NCBI GenBank assembly: GCA_947489825.1
Contig: CANLFL010000004.1
Location: 1-17,697 of the forward strand
Reading direction: 5' to 3'
Source of the DNA: Candidatus Nanopelagicaceae bacterium
Lineage (GTDB): Bacteria > Actinomycetota > Actinomycetes > Nanopelagicales > Nanopelagicaceae
Length of the DNA: 17,697 nt
Position numbers and translations under genes: made by a program. The notes under the pieces are model-generated. The model saw only the letters and a list, made by a program, of their open reading frames with translations, was not told the DNA's origin and ran no database searches. How positions within the stretch are numbered: the stretch's first letter is position 1; every line of letters begins with the position of its first letter. Positions 1 through 7,475 of the stretch are shown here, piece after piece.

Positions 1-828
1 AATACCAACCTCAAGCAGGTTGTCATTAATACTCTCAAAGTTCTAGATGCAGCAGGTGCTGGAAATATCCCTGTTTCAAGTGGAGCAACGCGTCCACTGA
101 TTGATGAGCCTCGTTATGCCGAATATATCCACGGCAGTGATGGACTTGGAGATTTAGGAACACCGCTATCTACTCGCGCACTCGATCCACGTCCAGCTGT
201 TGAGTTACTGCGCGATCTGGTCGAAGGTGCAGATGGTCCTGTCACTCTTGTTCCGCTAGCAGCGCTTACAAATATTGCACTCTTTCTGCGTTCATACCCA
301 GAGACCGCTGCAAAGCTAGAGCGAATTGTCTTGATGGGTGGATCTGCTTCCTCTGGCAATGCAACACCTGCTGCAGAATTTAACGTCTGGCATGATCCAG
401 AAGCCGCTGCAATTGTCTTTAGTAGCGGCGTTCCAATCACGATGTATGGACTTGATGTCTTTATGGAACCTCGCGTCAGTGCGGCACAAGCCGCTGCACT
501 AATTGCCGAAGGTACCGATTGCACAACTTTTGCTGGACGTTTGATTGAGCACTTCATCAAGCAAGTTGGGCATGATGTAACACTCGGAGATTACGGCGCA
601 GTTGCCACAGCAATTCGTCCAGAGTTATCTAGCTATGAAACCTTCAAAGTTGTTGTGGATACAACATTTGGACCAAGTCGAGGACAGACGCTCTGTGATC
701 GCCGCGAATGGAAAGATGAAGAGCCTGAATCCACTCACGCTAAAGCACCAAACGTGAAGGTGGCGATGAAGGTAGATGTTCCAGCGATGATCTCTCTATG
801 GCTGGAAACTATTTCCTCTAAGAACTAA
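1..828 (+). CDS. Nucleoside hydrolase (IU-NH family), 5' end missing
   Basis: Ribonucleoside hydrolase family enzyme, which cleaves the N-glycosidic bond of nucleosides to give free base and ribose. The frame is open from base 1 to the TAA at 826-828 (275 residues visible). About 45 N-terminal residues, including the DxDPGxDD metal motif, lie outside the window. Visible family motifs are HGSDGLGD (residues 44-51), ALTN (88-91, where the family usually has GPLTN), MGG (112-114), GNATPAAEFN (119-128) with the Glu and Asn that bind ribose, DPEAA (132-136), and a C-terminal APNVKVAMKVD stretch. The residue before the last metal-binding Asp (D197) is Gly, where pyrimidine-type and IU-type enzymes have His, so base specificity may differ. 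The stop overlaps the stop of the convergent short ALDH gene by four bases. The family call is firm; the substrate is unknown. Confidence 0.9.
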   Translation, partial: NTNLKQVVINTLKVLDAAGAGNIPVSSGATRPLIDEPRYAEYIHGSDGLGDLGTPLSTRALDPRPAVELLRDLVEGADGPVTLVPLAALTNIALFLRSYPETAAKLERIVLMGGSASSGNATPAAEFNVWHDPEAAAIVFSSGVPITMYGLDVFMEPRVSAAQAAALIAEGTDCTTFAGRLIEHFIKQVGHDVTLGDYGAVATAIRPELSSYETFKVVVDTTFGPSRGQTLCDRREWKDEEPESTHAKAPNVKVAMKVDVPAMISLWLETISSKN

Positions 829-1679
829 ACCCCGATTGGGTGCCAGACAGTTTTATTCTCCATAAATGCGAGAACGCGCTGTGGGCTGGCACCATCTTTA
901 AAGGTTGAAATTCGCTTGAGGTTATCTGCTCCTGCAATGCGAACTTCTTTCTCTTGCGCAGCGCTAAGACCGGTGGCATCAATGCCATCAATATCCATAT
1001 GAGATGCCGCCCATGGAGCAAGTTCGGCTGCTGATCCAGTGAGGATATTGACTACTCCCCCAGGTACATCACTTGTTCCGATCGCCTCGCTCAGCGTGAT
1101 CGCACTCAGTGGGTACTTCTCGCTGGCAATAACGATTGCTGTATTTCCACCGGCAAGTACTGGTGCAAGTGAATGCACGAGTCCAAGTAGTGAAGGCTTT
1201 GCTGGTGCAAAGACTGCAACTACGCCGAGTGAATCAGGAATTGTGAAGTTATAGAAAGAGCCCGAAACAGCATTTGTTGAGCCGTAAATTGAACCGATCT
1301 TGTCGCACCATCCGGAATACCAAACCCAGAGATCGATCGCTTCTTCCACCTGCTTCTTTGCAGCTGCTGGTGTTACGCCTTCAAGTGCAACAATCTCGTG
1401 AATAAATGGTGCGCTACGACCTTCCATCATCTCTGCGATGCGATAAAGAATCTGTCCACGATTAAATGCTGTCGCTCCTGCCCAGCCACCGTGTGCGCTA
1501 CGTGCTGCAACAACGGCATCACGAAGATCTTTACGGGATGCAAGAGATGGATTTGCAACGAACTCACCTTTGGCATCTTTAACTTCATAGGTGCGGCCGG
1601 ATTCGCTACGTGGGAATGCTCCACCGATAAAGAGTTTGTAGGTCTTCTTCACATCAAGACGTGACTTTGAATTCGACAT
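825..1679 (-). CDS. Truncated, non-catalytic ALDH domain (ALDH16 C-terminal-like)
   Basis: A 284-residue aldehyde dehydrogenase-fold protein without catalytic residues. It aligns by eye with the NAD-binding half of its upstream neighbour: FIGGAFP at residues 17-23, a GVVAVFAPAKP stretch where the neighbour has GVVGQIIPWNFP, ASEKYPLSAITLSEA where it has KPAETTPLTALL, and DVPGGVVNILTG where it has ELPAGVVNIVTG. The catalytic Asn and the cofactor Lys are replaced, and both the ELGGK Glu and the Cys loop are absent. It ends in a segment (NLKR...NKTVWHPIG) that resembles, from memory, the second domain of bacterial ALDH16. The start ATG (1677-1679) shares its A with the TAA of the full-length ALDH (TAATG), so translation is probably coupled. 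A longer reading to 1736 would run into the upstream gene and add a non-homologous leader. Likely role: structural or oligomerisation partner of the neighbouring ALDH. Confidence 0.85.
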   Translation of the reverse strand: MSNSKSRLDVKKTYKLFIGGAFPRSESGRTYEVKDAKGEFVANPSLASRKDLRDAVVAARSAHGGWAGATAFNRGQILYRIAEMMEGRSAPFIHEIVALEGVTPAAAKKQVEEAIDLWVWYSGWCDKIGSIYGSTNAVSGSFYNFTIPDSLGVVAVFAPAKPSLLGLVHSLAPVLAGGNTAIVIASEKYPLSAITLSEAIGTSDVPGGVVNILTGSAAELAPWAASHMDIDGIDATGLSAAQEKEVRIAGADNLKRISTFKDGASPQRVLAFMENKTVWHPIGV

Positions 1680-3115
1680 TACTTTGCTCCCTTCAAGTAA
1701 GCAGCAAGTCCGTGGCGTCCGCCTTCGCGACCCCAACCAGATTCCTTATAGCCACCAAATGGGCTGGCAGGATCAAATTTATTAAATGTATTTGCCCAGA
1801 TAACACCTGCACGCAGATGCTTTGCAGTCCAGAGGATTCGTGATCCCTTATCTGTCCAGACTCCGGCAGATAATCCGAATGGTGTGTTGTTTGCCTTTTC
1901 GATCGCCTCTTGTGGAGTTCTAAATGAAATCACAGAGAGAACGGGTCCAAAGATCTCTTCGCGCGCGATGCGGTGTGCTTGTGTGACGCCGGTAAAGAAG
2001 GTTGGTGGATACCAGAATCCCTTAGCAGGAATTGTGCAGGCAGCTGAGTATCGCTCTGCGCCTTCGGTATCCCCTGAAAGTGCCAGCTCTGTAATTTTCT
2101 CTAACTGTTCGCGAGAGTTAATTGCGCCAATATCGGTGTTCTTATCTAGCGGATCACCGAGTCGAATCTGAGACATGCGGCGCTTAAGTTTTTCAAGAAA
2201 TTCATCTTGAATGTTCTCTTGTATGAGAAGACGTGATCCGGCGCAGCAGACATGTCCTTGGTTAAAGAAGATGCCGTTGATAATTCCCTCGACAGTCTCA
2301 TCAAGGGGTGCATCTTCAAAGACGACATTGGCACCTTTGCCGCCGAGCTCAAGGGTTAAACCCTTACCTGTACCAGCGACTGAGCGTGCAATCAACTTTC
2401 CAACATCTGTTGATCCAGTAAATGCGATCTTGTTAATTCCTGGGTGGTTAACGATGGCAGCACCTGTTGCACCGTCACCTGTAACAATATTTACAACACC
2501 AGCTGGAAGTTCTGCTTGTTGGCAGACCTGAGCAAATAACAGTGCTGTCAGCGGAGTTGTCTCTGCTGGCTTTAGGACAACAGTGTTTCCAGTTGCAAGT
2601 GCTGGAGCAATTTTCCATGAGAGCATCAAGAGCGGGAAGTTCCAAGGAATGATTTGGCCAACAACTCCGTAAGGCTTTGGATTATTGCCAACACCTGCGT
2701 GCTCTAACTTATCTGCCCACCCTGCGTGATAGAAAAAGTGTGCCGCAGCTAAAGGAATATCAACATCGCGTGTCTCGCGGATTGGTTTTCCGTTATCCAT
2801 TGTTTCAAGGACAGCAAATTCGCGTGCGCGCTCTTGCATGATGCGAGCAATGCGATAGAGATACTTACCGCGCTCTGATGGAGCCATCTTCGACCAGACT
2901 TTAAGACCTTCTTGTGCCGCCTTAACTGCCTTATCAATATCTGATTTTTCTGCGTAGGCAATTTTTGCCAATACTTCTTCGGTGGCAGGATTAATTGTTG
3001 TAAAAGTCTTGCCAGCTTTTGGCGCTACGAACTTACCGCCGATGAAAAGCTTGTAGACAGGATCAATCGTGACGATCGCCTTTGATTCAGGTGCGCTGGA
3101 GTACTCAAATGTCAT
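1679..3115 (-). CDS. NAD(P)-dependent aldehyde dehydrogenase, full length
   Basis: A 478-residue class 3-fold ALDH that oxidises an aldehyde to the acid with NAD(P)+. All catalytic elements are visible: IPWNF with Asn159, VLKPAE with Lys182, FTGSTDVGK (232-240) for the cofactor, ELGGK with Glu256 as general base, FFNQGHVCCAGSR with Cys290 as the likely nucleophile, EEIFGP with Glu387, and the C-terminal PFGGYKESG (452-460). It lies 10 bases after deoC. Its Shine-Dalgarno sequence AAGGA overlaps the deoC stop codon, and its own stop overlaps the start of the short ALDH domain. In this setting the obvious substrate is acetaldehyde made by DeoC; this is inferred from position. With the short partner it totals 762 residues, about the size expected for a bacterial ALDH16, which carries the same two domains on one chain. 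ALDH membership is certain; ALDH16 assignment is likely. Confidence 0.93.
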   Translation of the reverse strand: MTFEYSSAPESKAIVTIDPVYKLFIGGKFVAPKAGKTFTTINPATEEVLAKIAYAEKSDIDKAVKAAQEGLKVWSKMAPSERGKYLYRIARIMQERAREFAVLETMDNGKPIRETRDVDIPLAAAHFFYHAGWADKLEHAGVGNNPKPYGVVGQIIPWNFPLLMLSWKIAPALATGNTVVLKPAETTPLTALLFAQVCQQAELPAGVVNIVTGDGATGAAIVNHPGINKIAFTGSTDVGKLIARSVAGTGKGLTLELGGKGANVVFEDAPLDETVEGIINGIFFNQGHVCCAGSRLLIQENIQDEFLEKLKRRMSQIRLGDPLDKNTDIGAINSREQLEKITELALSGDTEGAERYSAACTIPAKGFWYPPTFFTGVTQAHRIAREEIFGPVLSVISFRTPQEAIEKANNTPFGLSAGVWTDKGSRILWTAKHLRAGVIWANTFNKFDPASPFGGYKESGWGREGGRHGLAAYLKGAK

Positions 3116-3125
3116 TGGGGTTTCC

Positions 3126-4079
3126 TTAATCCAACGTCACGTAATTAGCTCCACCATAGTGGCCAGAGGTTAACTTTTGTCTCTGCATCAAGAGATCGTT
3201 AAGCAGAGCACTTGCTCCGATTCTAAATAGCCCTGGGTTGAGCCATTCATCTCCTGCAGTCTCTTTTACAAGTACAAGTTGTTTGATGGCATCCTTTGTT
3301 GTTCTGATTCCACCTGCTGGCTTTACGCCGATGCGAACACCTGTCATTTGATAGAAATCTCGGACAGCTTCAAGCATCACGAGTACAACAGGTGCCGTTG
3401 CAGCAGGTGCCACTTTGCCGGTACTTGTCTTGATGAAGTCTGCTCCAGCTGCCATCGCTAGGAAGCTCGCCTTTCGGACATTGTCATAGGTAACAAGCTC
3501 ACCAGTCTCAAGAATGACCTTGAGATGGGCCTTATCTGCGCATAGGGATTTAATGTAAACGATTTCACTAAAGACCTTTTCAAGATCTCCCGATAGGAAG
3601 GCGCCGCGATCAATGACCATATCGATCTCAGTCGCGCCGTTTGCGATCGCATCCTTTGTATCGCGCTCTTTGACTTCCAAGGATGCTCGTCCTGATGGGA
3701 ATGCTGTTGAGACTGCAGCTACCGGAATATCGTGGCCGCCACTTTCATCTAGCTGCTTTCGAGCAACAGTAACCATGTCGTTGTAGACACAGATCGCACC
3801 AACATGTGGAACGCTCGGATCAGTTGGATCTGGACGAATTGCTTTATTGCAGAGAGCTTTTACTTTGCCATCAGTATCTGCACCTTCAAGAGTTGTTAAG
3901 TCGATCATGCTAATTGCCATATCGATCGCCCATTTTTTACTTGCAGTTTTTATGCTTCGAGTTGCCAGCATCGCTGCGCGCGCATCAGCACCTACTTGAT
4001 CAACGGGAGAAAGTGTTTTTAAAAATCCCTTGATCGAAGAGAGCGAGCCATCGGTGAGAGCTGCGGCGGTTGTGACCAT
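3126..4079 (-). CDS. deoC: Deoxyribose-phosphate aldolase
   Basis: Class I aldolase that splits 2-deoxyribose-5-phosphate into acetaldehyde and glyceraldehyde-3-phosphate in the cytoplasm. Numbering from the upstream ATG at 4085, the catalytic signatures are EIDMVID (153-159) with Asp155, ADFIKTSTGK (215-224) with the Schiff-base Lys219, and GVKPAGGIRT (253-262) with the second essential Lys255. At about 317-319 residues it belongs to the longer DeoC type rather than the roughly 260-residue enterobacterial one. I prefer the start at 4079 (MVTTAA) because a TAAGAT box lies exactly six bases upstream, the layout of a leaderless actinobacterial promoter. The start at 4085 would directly abut that box and has no clear Shine-Dalgarno sequence. 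It is first gene of the deoC-ALDH-ALDH unit, and the pathway linkage (aldolase product to dehydrogenase) supports both calls. Confidence 0.96.
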   Translation of the reverse strand: MVTTAAALTDGSLSSIKGFLKTLSPVDQVGADARAAMLATRSIKTASKKWAIDMAISMIDLTTLEGADTDGKVKALCNKAIRPDPTDPSVPHVGAICVYNDMVTVARKQLDESGGHDIPVAAVSTAFPSGRASLEVKERDTKDAIANGATEIDMVIDRGAFLSGDLEKVFSEIVYIKSLCADKAHLKVILETGELVTYDNVRKASFLAMAAGADFIKTSTGKVAPAATAPVVLVMLEAVRDFYQMTGVRIGVKPAGGIRTTKDAIKQLVLVKETAGDEWLNPGLFRIGASALLNDLLMQRQKLTSGHYGGANYVTLD

Positions 4080-4085
4080 CTTCAT

Positions 4086-4091
4086 ATCTTA
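4086..4091 (-). promoter_or_regulatory. -10 box of probable leaderless deoC promoter
   Basis: Read on the minus strand the hexamer is TAAGAT, a TANNNT box. It lies six bases before the ATG at 4079, so transcription would begin at or next to the start codon. A weak -35 candidate, TTCTCA (4114-4109), sits 17 bases upstream. This box decides the preferred deoC start. Confidence 0.5.
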
Positions 4092-4127
4092 ACTGCGCAG
4101 CCTCTTACTGAGAAGTCCCTTTTTCGT

Positions 4128-4133
4128 TAAACT
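4128..4133 (+). promoter_or_regulatory. -10 box of probable leaderless nucleoside hydrolase promoter
   Basis: TAAACT, a TANNNT box, ends seven bases before the ATG at 4141, with no Shine-Dalgarno sequence in between. This fits leaderless initiation. TTACTG (4105-4110) is in the -35 position with a 17-base spacer. The palindrome CTGCGCAG (4093-4100) lies between the two divergent -10 boxes. Confidence 0.5.
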
Positions 4134-4140
4134 CACGCGT

Positions 4141-5079
4141 ATGAAGCCAACTCCGATAGTTCTCGACTGCGATCCTGGTCACGATGATGCACTTGCCATG
4201 ATTTTAGCTGCCCATAACCCGGCAATTAATCTTTTGGCAATCACAACTGTCTCCGGAAATGGAATTATTGCAAAGGTCACCGCCAATGCACTCTCGATCT
4301 GTGCACTTGCAAAGATCAACGTTCCGGTTGCAGAAGGTGCTGGCAATGCAATCCTTGGATATATAGAAGCAGCTACAGATATTCATGGTGAGACCGCACT
4401 CGATGGTGCTCCGCTACCACCACCTGCATTCGAACTTGAAAAGATGTCAGGTGTTGATCTCATTGCAAAGGTAGTACGCGAGCACCCTGAGAAAGTAACT
4501 CTTGTTGCAACTGGTCCACTGACAAATATTGCGCTCTTTCTTAAGCTCTATCCCAACCTTCGCGGCAATGTTGCAGAGATCGTCTTTATGGGTGGAAGCG
4601 CATCACGTGGAAACCGCACTCCATATGCAGAATTTAATATCTGGATGGATCCAGAGGCGGCAGATGTTGTGATGAAATCAGGAATCCCGCTGACTATGTG
4701 TGGCCTTGATGTCACACATCAGGCACTGGTAACTAAGCCTATTTTTGCCAAACTTGAGGCGATGGGAACTGATCTCTCCAAGACTGTGATCGGTTTGCTT
4801 AAGTTCTTTGCCTCAACCTATAACGATGTCTTCGAGATGCCAGATCCACCACTGCACGATCCTGTGGCTGTTGCGCTTCTAATCGATCGTACAGTTATAA
4901 AGACTCGTAGATGCAATGTAGAAATTGAACTCAATGGAAAATTCACTCGCGGTGCAACCGTTGTTGATATCTACAATCGCAGCGGATCAACTGCCAATGT
5001 TGATGTTGCTCTCGAGCTTGATTTCGATAAGTTCTGGTCGATGATGCTTGCTGCGGTAGAGAGAGCCGGCAAGGCTTAA
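4141..5079 (+). CDS. Nucleoside hydrolase, pyrimidine-type (RihA/RihB-like)
   Basis: A 312-residue cytoplasmic nucleoside hydrolase of full family length that releases free (deoxy)ribose and a base. The calcium-binding motif DCDPGHDDALA starts at Asp9, with Asp11, Asp15 and Asp16. Other motifs are GPLTN (125-129), MGGSASRGN (150-158), AEFN with Glu164 and Asn166, DPEAA (170-174) and LHDP with His239-Asp240. His82 (DIHG) and His239 fall at the same numbers as the base-contacting histidines I recall for the E. coli pyrimidine enzyme YeiK, which favours a uridine/cytidine hydrolase. The family's HGxxGL loop is altered to HGETALDG. It is divergent from deoC and apparently leaderless. Its stop shares the TTAA at 5076-5079 with the stop of the convergent uridine phosphorylase. 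Exact specificity, and whether it acts on deoxynucleosides, cannot be read from sequence. Confidence 0.93.
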   Translation: MKPTPIVLDCDPGHDDALAMILAAHNPAINLLAITTVSGNGIIAKVTANALSICALAKINVPVAEGAGNAILGYIEAATDIHGETALDGAPLPPPAFELEKMSGVDLIAKVVREHPEKVTLVATGPLTNIALFLKLYPNLRGNVAEIVFMGGSASRGNRTPYAEFNIWMDPEAADVVMKSGIPLTMCGLDVTHQALVTKPIFAKLEAMGTDLSKTVIGLLKFFASTYNDVFEMPDPPLHDPVAVALLIDRTVIKTRRCNVEIELNGKFTRGATVVDIYNRSGSTANVDVALELDFDKFWSMMLAAVERAGKA

Positions 5080-5828
5080 TTTACTGGGCGGCCATTAGCT
5101 TTATCGAAGGCGATAATTTCACGTAGCGCATCGATAGATGTGTTGAGCAAGATATCTAACGGTGGCATTGGCTCTTTCGCATGAACCATCATGACGCCAC
5201 CTGCGCGGACTCGGAGCATTGAGGCAATCACAAAGAGCGCCGATGCCTCCATCTCAGAACAGATAGCCCCGCCGATCTCCCACGCCTTCCAGCGATTAAG
5301 AAGATCTACTGCAACACCCATGCGCTCAGGCTCATGTTGACCGTAGAAAGAATCCTTCGACTGGGTAATTCCAATGCGATAGCGCGCACCATTTTTCTCA
5401 GCAGCTCGCTTCAATGCCATCACTAAATCGATATCAGCGATAGCTGGAAATTCAATCGGCATGTAATGCTTTGATGTTCCTTCATCGCGAATTGCAGCAG
5501 AGATAATTGCGAGTTCGCCGGAGACGCTATCGGGTTGAATATGTCCTGAAGTGCCGACGCGAATAAATGTATCTGCACCCACTCGCACTAGTTCTTCTAG
5601 CGCAATTGCAGCAGAGGGACAGCCGATTCCGGTCGATGTGACAGAGACCTTAACTCCATCAAGTGTTCCAGTATATGTGGTGTATTCACGGTTACTTGCT
5701 ACATGAACAGGGTTATCAAAGAGTGCGGCGATTGGCTCACAACGTCCAGGATCTCCAGGCAAGAGAACATACTTTCCGACATCACCCTTCTTTAATTGAA
5801 TGTGATATTGCTTCTCATCGTTAAGCAT
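5076..5828 (-). CDS. udp: Uridine phosphorylase, copy 1
   Basis: A 250-residue member of the nucleoside phosphorylase-I family that converts uridine (or deoxyuridine/thymidine) and phosphate to base and (deoxy)ribose-1-phosphate. Landmarks are the phosphate loop PGDPGR (24-29), Arg47 in SNREY, FIRVGTSG (89-95) with Arg90, the base-site stretch QSKDSFYGQHEPE (156-168), and SEMEA (191-195) with Met193 and Glu194 for ribose. Length matches E. coli Udp. It is the last gene of the long minus-strand run. Its ATG overlaps the 3' end of copy 2 by eight bases (5821-5828), so translation is probably coupled. Its stop overlaps that of the convergent nucleoside hydrolase. The FYGQH form resembles uridine phosphorylases of Gram-positive bacteria as I remember them. 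The family is secure; uridine preference over other nucleosides is likely. Confidence 0.9.
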   Translation of the reverse strand: MLNDEKQYHIQLKKGDVGKYVLLPGDPGRCEPIAALFDNPVHVASNREYTTYTGTLDGVKVSVTSTGIGCPSAAIALEELVRVGADTFIRVGTSGHIQPDSVSGELAIISAAIRDEGTSKHYMPIEFPAIADIDLVMALKRAAEKNGARYRIGITQSKDSFYGQHEPERMGVAVDLLNRWKAWEIGGAICSEMEASALFVIASMLRVRAGGVMMVHAKEPMPPLDILLNTSIDALREIIAFDKANGRPVN

Positions 5829-6552
5829 TCTGATCTCCCTTGATTAGTTCACGTACTGCCAATACAGCTGTTTCAATCAGTGGTTCGAGTGAACCGAGTT
5901 CGCCTTCACCATGCATCACCATAATTCCTCCGGCGCGTACTCGAAGCATAGAAGCAACGATAAACAATGTGGAGGCTTCCATCTCAGAACAGATGGCCCC
6001 GCCGATCTCCCACGCTTTCCATCGATCCAGTAGACGTTGTGTCACACCAGAGTGCTCGGGTTCGACCTCACCGTAGAAAGAATCCTTAGATTGCGAGATG
6101 CCCACTCTGTGAGCCAACCCTTTTGCTGTTGCAGCCTTTCGAAGCGCCTGCACAACTTCATAGTGCGCCACTGCTGGAAAATCTGCCGGCATGTAGTGAA
6201 GGGATGTTCCTTCATCGCGAATTGCACCGGTAACGATCGCTAACTCACCAGATTGAGTTCCGGGTTGAATGGAACCTGAAGTCCCCACACGGATAAAGGT
6301 CTTTGCGCCAACGCGTACAAGTTCTTCCATAGCAATTGCAGATGAAGGACAGCCGATACCAGTTGAGGTAACTGAGACCTTTACTCCATCAAGAAAGCCG
6401 GTGTAGGTAACGTATTCACGATTGGTTGAAACATGTACAGCGTTATCGAGATGGCGAGCAATCACTTCAGCGCGACCAGGATCTCCTGGCATAAGTACAT
6501 ACTCACCGACATCACCTTCTTTGAGATGAATGTGGTGCTGTAGTTGGCTCAT
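5821..6552 (-). CDS. Uridine phosphorylase paralogue, copy 2
   Basis: A 243-residue nucleoside phosphorylase-I family enzyme, a clear tandem duplicate of copy 1: much of the protein and several DNA stretches are nearly identical. Conserved elements are PGDPGR (22-27), TNREY with Arg45, FIRVGTSG (87-93) and SEMEA (189-193). The base-site stretch has changed: FYGQHEPER in copy 1 is FYGEVEPEH here (159-167), so the Gln after FYG is Glu and the terminal Arg is His. In E. coli Udp a Gln and an Arg in this region hold uracil, so this copy may prefer another base. Its ATG overlaps the TGA of the upstream nucleoside hydrolase (ATGA, 6549-6552), indicating coupled translation. A function in nucleoside phosphorolysis is likely; the substrate is open. 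Confidence 0.87.
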   Translation of the reverse strand: MSQLQHHIHLKEGDVGEYVLMPGDPGRAEVIARHLDNAVHVSTNREYVTYTGFLDGVKVSVTSTGIGCPSSAIAMEELVRVGAKTFIRVGTSGSIQPGTQSGELAIVTGAIRDEGTSLHYMPADFPAVAHYEVVQALRKAATAKGLAHRVGISQSKDSFYGEVEPEHSGVTQRLLDRWKAWEIGGAICSEMEASTLFIVASMLRVRAGGIMVMHGEGELGSLEPLIETAVLAVRELIKGDQNA

Positions 6553-7475
6553 AACCTCTTGACCCTTTCGATGAAAAAGTCCATAAATGCATCCACATCA
6601 ACTTCCATCGCCACCTTTGCGTTCGGTGCCTTGCCTGAGGCGTTGAAGTGATCTGCCGAAATCTTTGCAGTGGTGAATTCACCGTGTAACTCGATATCGA
6701 CGTAATAGTCGCGCATCTCTACAAGGTCTGGTCTTACCAAAATCGCTGCAGCTAAAGGATCATTGATCGCACACCCTTGAATACCTTGATACTCGGCGTG
6801 AAATTCCATATAGAAGGCGGTAGATCGATCGATAAAGTTACGAACATCTTCTCGTGCACCTGCTAATCGCTCAATATGTGCCTTAGTGAAGAGGCATTGA
6901 TAGGTGACATCAAGAGGAACAATTGTCAGATCGATCCCGGAACGCAAGAGAATATCGAAGCTCTCTGGATCACAGAAGACGTTGTATTCAGATGATGGGG
7001 TGGCATTACCTGGATAGTGAATTGTTCCGGCCATCGATACTACGTTCTTGATCTTCTTACGCAGTGATGGATCTTTAAGAAGCGCTAGAGCCAAGTTAGT
7101 AACAGGGCCAATACAAAGAATTGTGATTTCACCTGGATTTGCATTGACAATATCAATAATCAAATTTGCAGCGTTGCTTTCAACAATCTTCGTTGTTGGA
7201 TTCGGTAGCACGGCATGTCCCAAACCAGTATCTCCGTGGGTCTCTTCTGCAACTGAGAGTGCCTTTACTAAAGGTTCTGTTGCTCCCATAGCTACTGGAA
7301 TATCTCTCATACCTAGAAGCTCGACGAGCTTGAGAGCATTAGTCGTACATTTTTCAACAGTTGTATTGCCATGAGTCGTAGTTATTGCCTGGAGAGATAC
7401 TTCGGGCATTGCTTTGAGCAAGATAAATGCGAGAGCATCATCAATGCCAGGATCGGTATCAAGAATTACCTTCAT
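6549..7475 (-). CDS. Nucleoside hydrolase (IU-NH family), third copy
   Basis: A 308-residue nucleoside hydrolase with DTDPGIDDALA at residues 6-16 (Asp6, Asp8, Asp12, Asp13 for calcium), HGN (35-37), THGDTGLG (79-86), GPVTN (123-127), PGNATPSSEYN (155-165) with Glu163 and Asn165, and DPES (169-172). The catalytic-site dipeptide that is His-Asp in pyrimidine-type enzymes is Asn238-Asp239 here (AINDPLAA), whereas His80 is kept, so the leaving-group chemistry or base preference may differ from the hydrolase at 4141. It belongs to the long operon: its ATG overlaps the stop of the MFS gene (7472-7475), and its stop overlaps the start of the uridine phosphorylase paralogue (6549-6552). It releases free sugar, complementing the phosphorylases, which release sugar-1-phosphate. 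The family is certain; the substrate is unknown. Confidence 0.92.
   Translation of the reverse strand: MKVILDTDPGIDDALAFILLKAMPEVSLQAITTTHGNTTVEKCTTNALKLVELLGMRDIPVAMGATEPLVKALSVAEETHGDTGLGHAVLPNPTTKIVESNAANLIIDIVNANPGEITILCIGPVTNLALALLKDPSLRKKIKNVVSMAGTIHYPGNATPSSEYNVFCDPESFDILLRSGIDLTIVPLDVTYQCLFTKAHIERLAGAREDVRNFIDRSTAFYMEFHAEYQGIQGCAINDPLAAAILVRPDLVEMRDYYVDIELHGEFTTAKISADHFNASGKAPNAKVAMEVDVDAFMDFFIERVKRL

Noticed and set aside
825..1679. Short ALDH as a decayed pseudogene
   Set aside because: The frame is intact and coupled to the neighbour, and motifs agree with the non-catalytic second domain of ALDH16, so it looks maintained rather than decayed.
1680..1736. N-terminal extension of the short ALDH reading frame up to 1736
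   Set aside because: The extra 19 residues overlap the end of the full-length ALDH and are not ALDH-like; the TAATG start at 1679 gives the expected N-terminus.
3279..3461. Cys/His-rich 60-residue plus-strand frame that could suggest a metal-binding peptide
   Set aside because: It lies antisense within deoC, has no ribosome site, and its composition follows from the opposite-strand codons.
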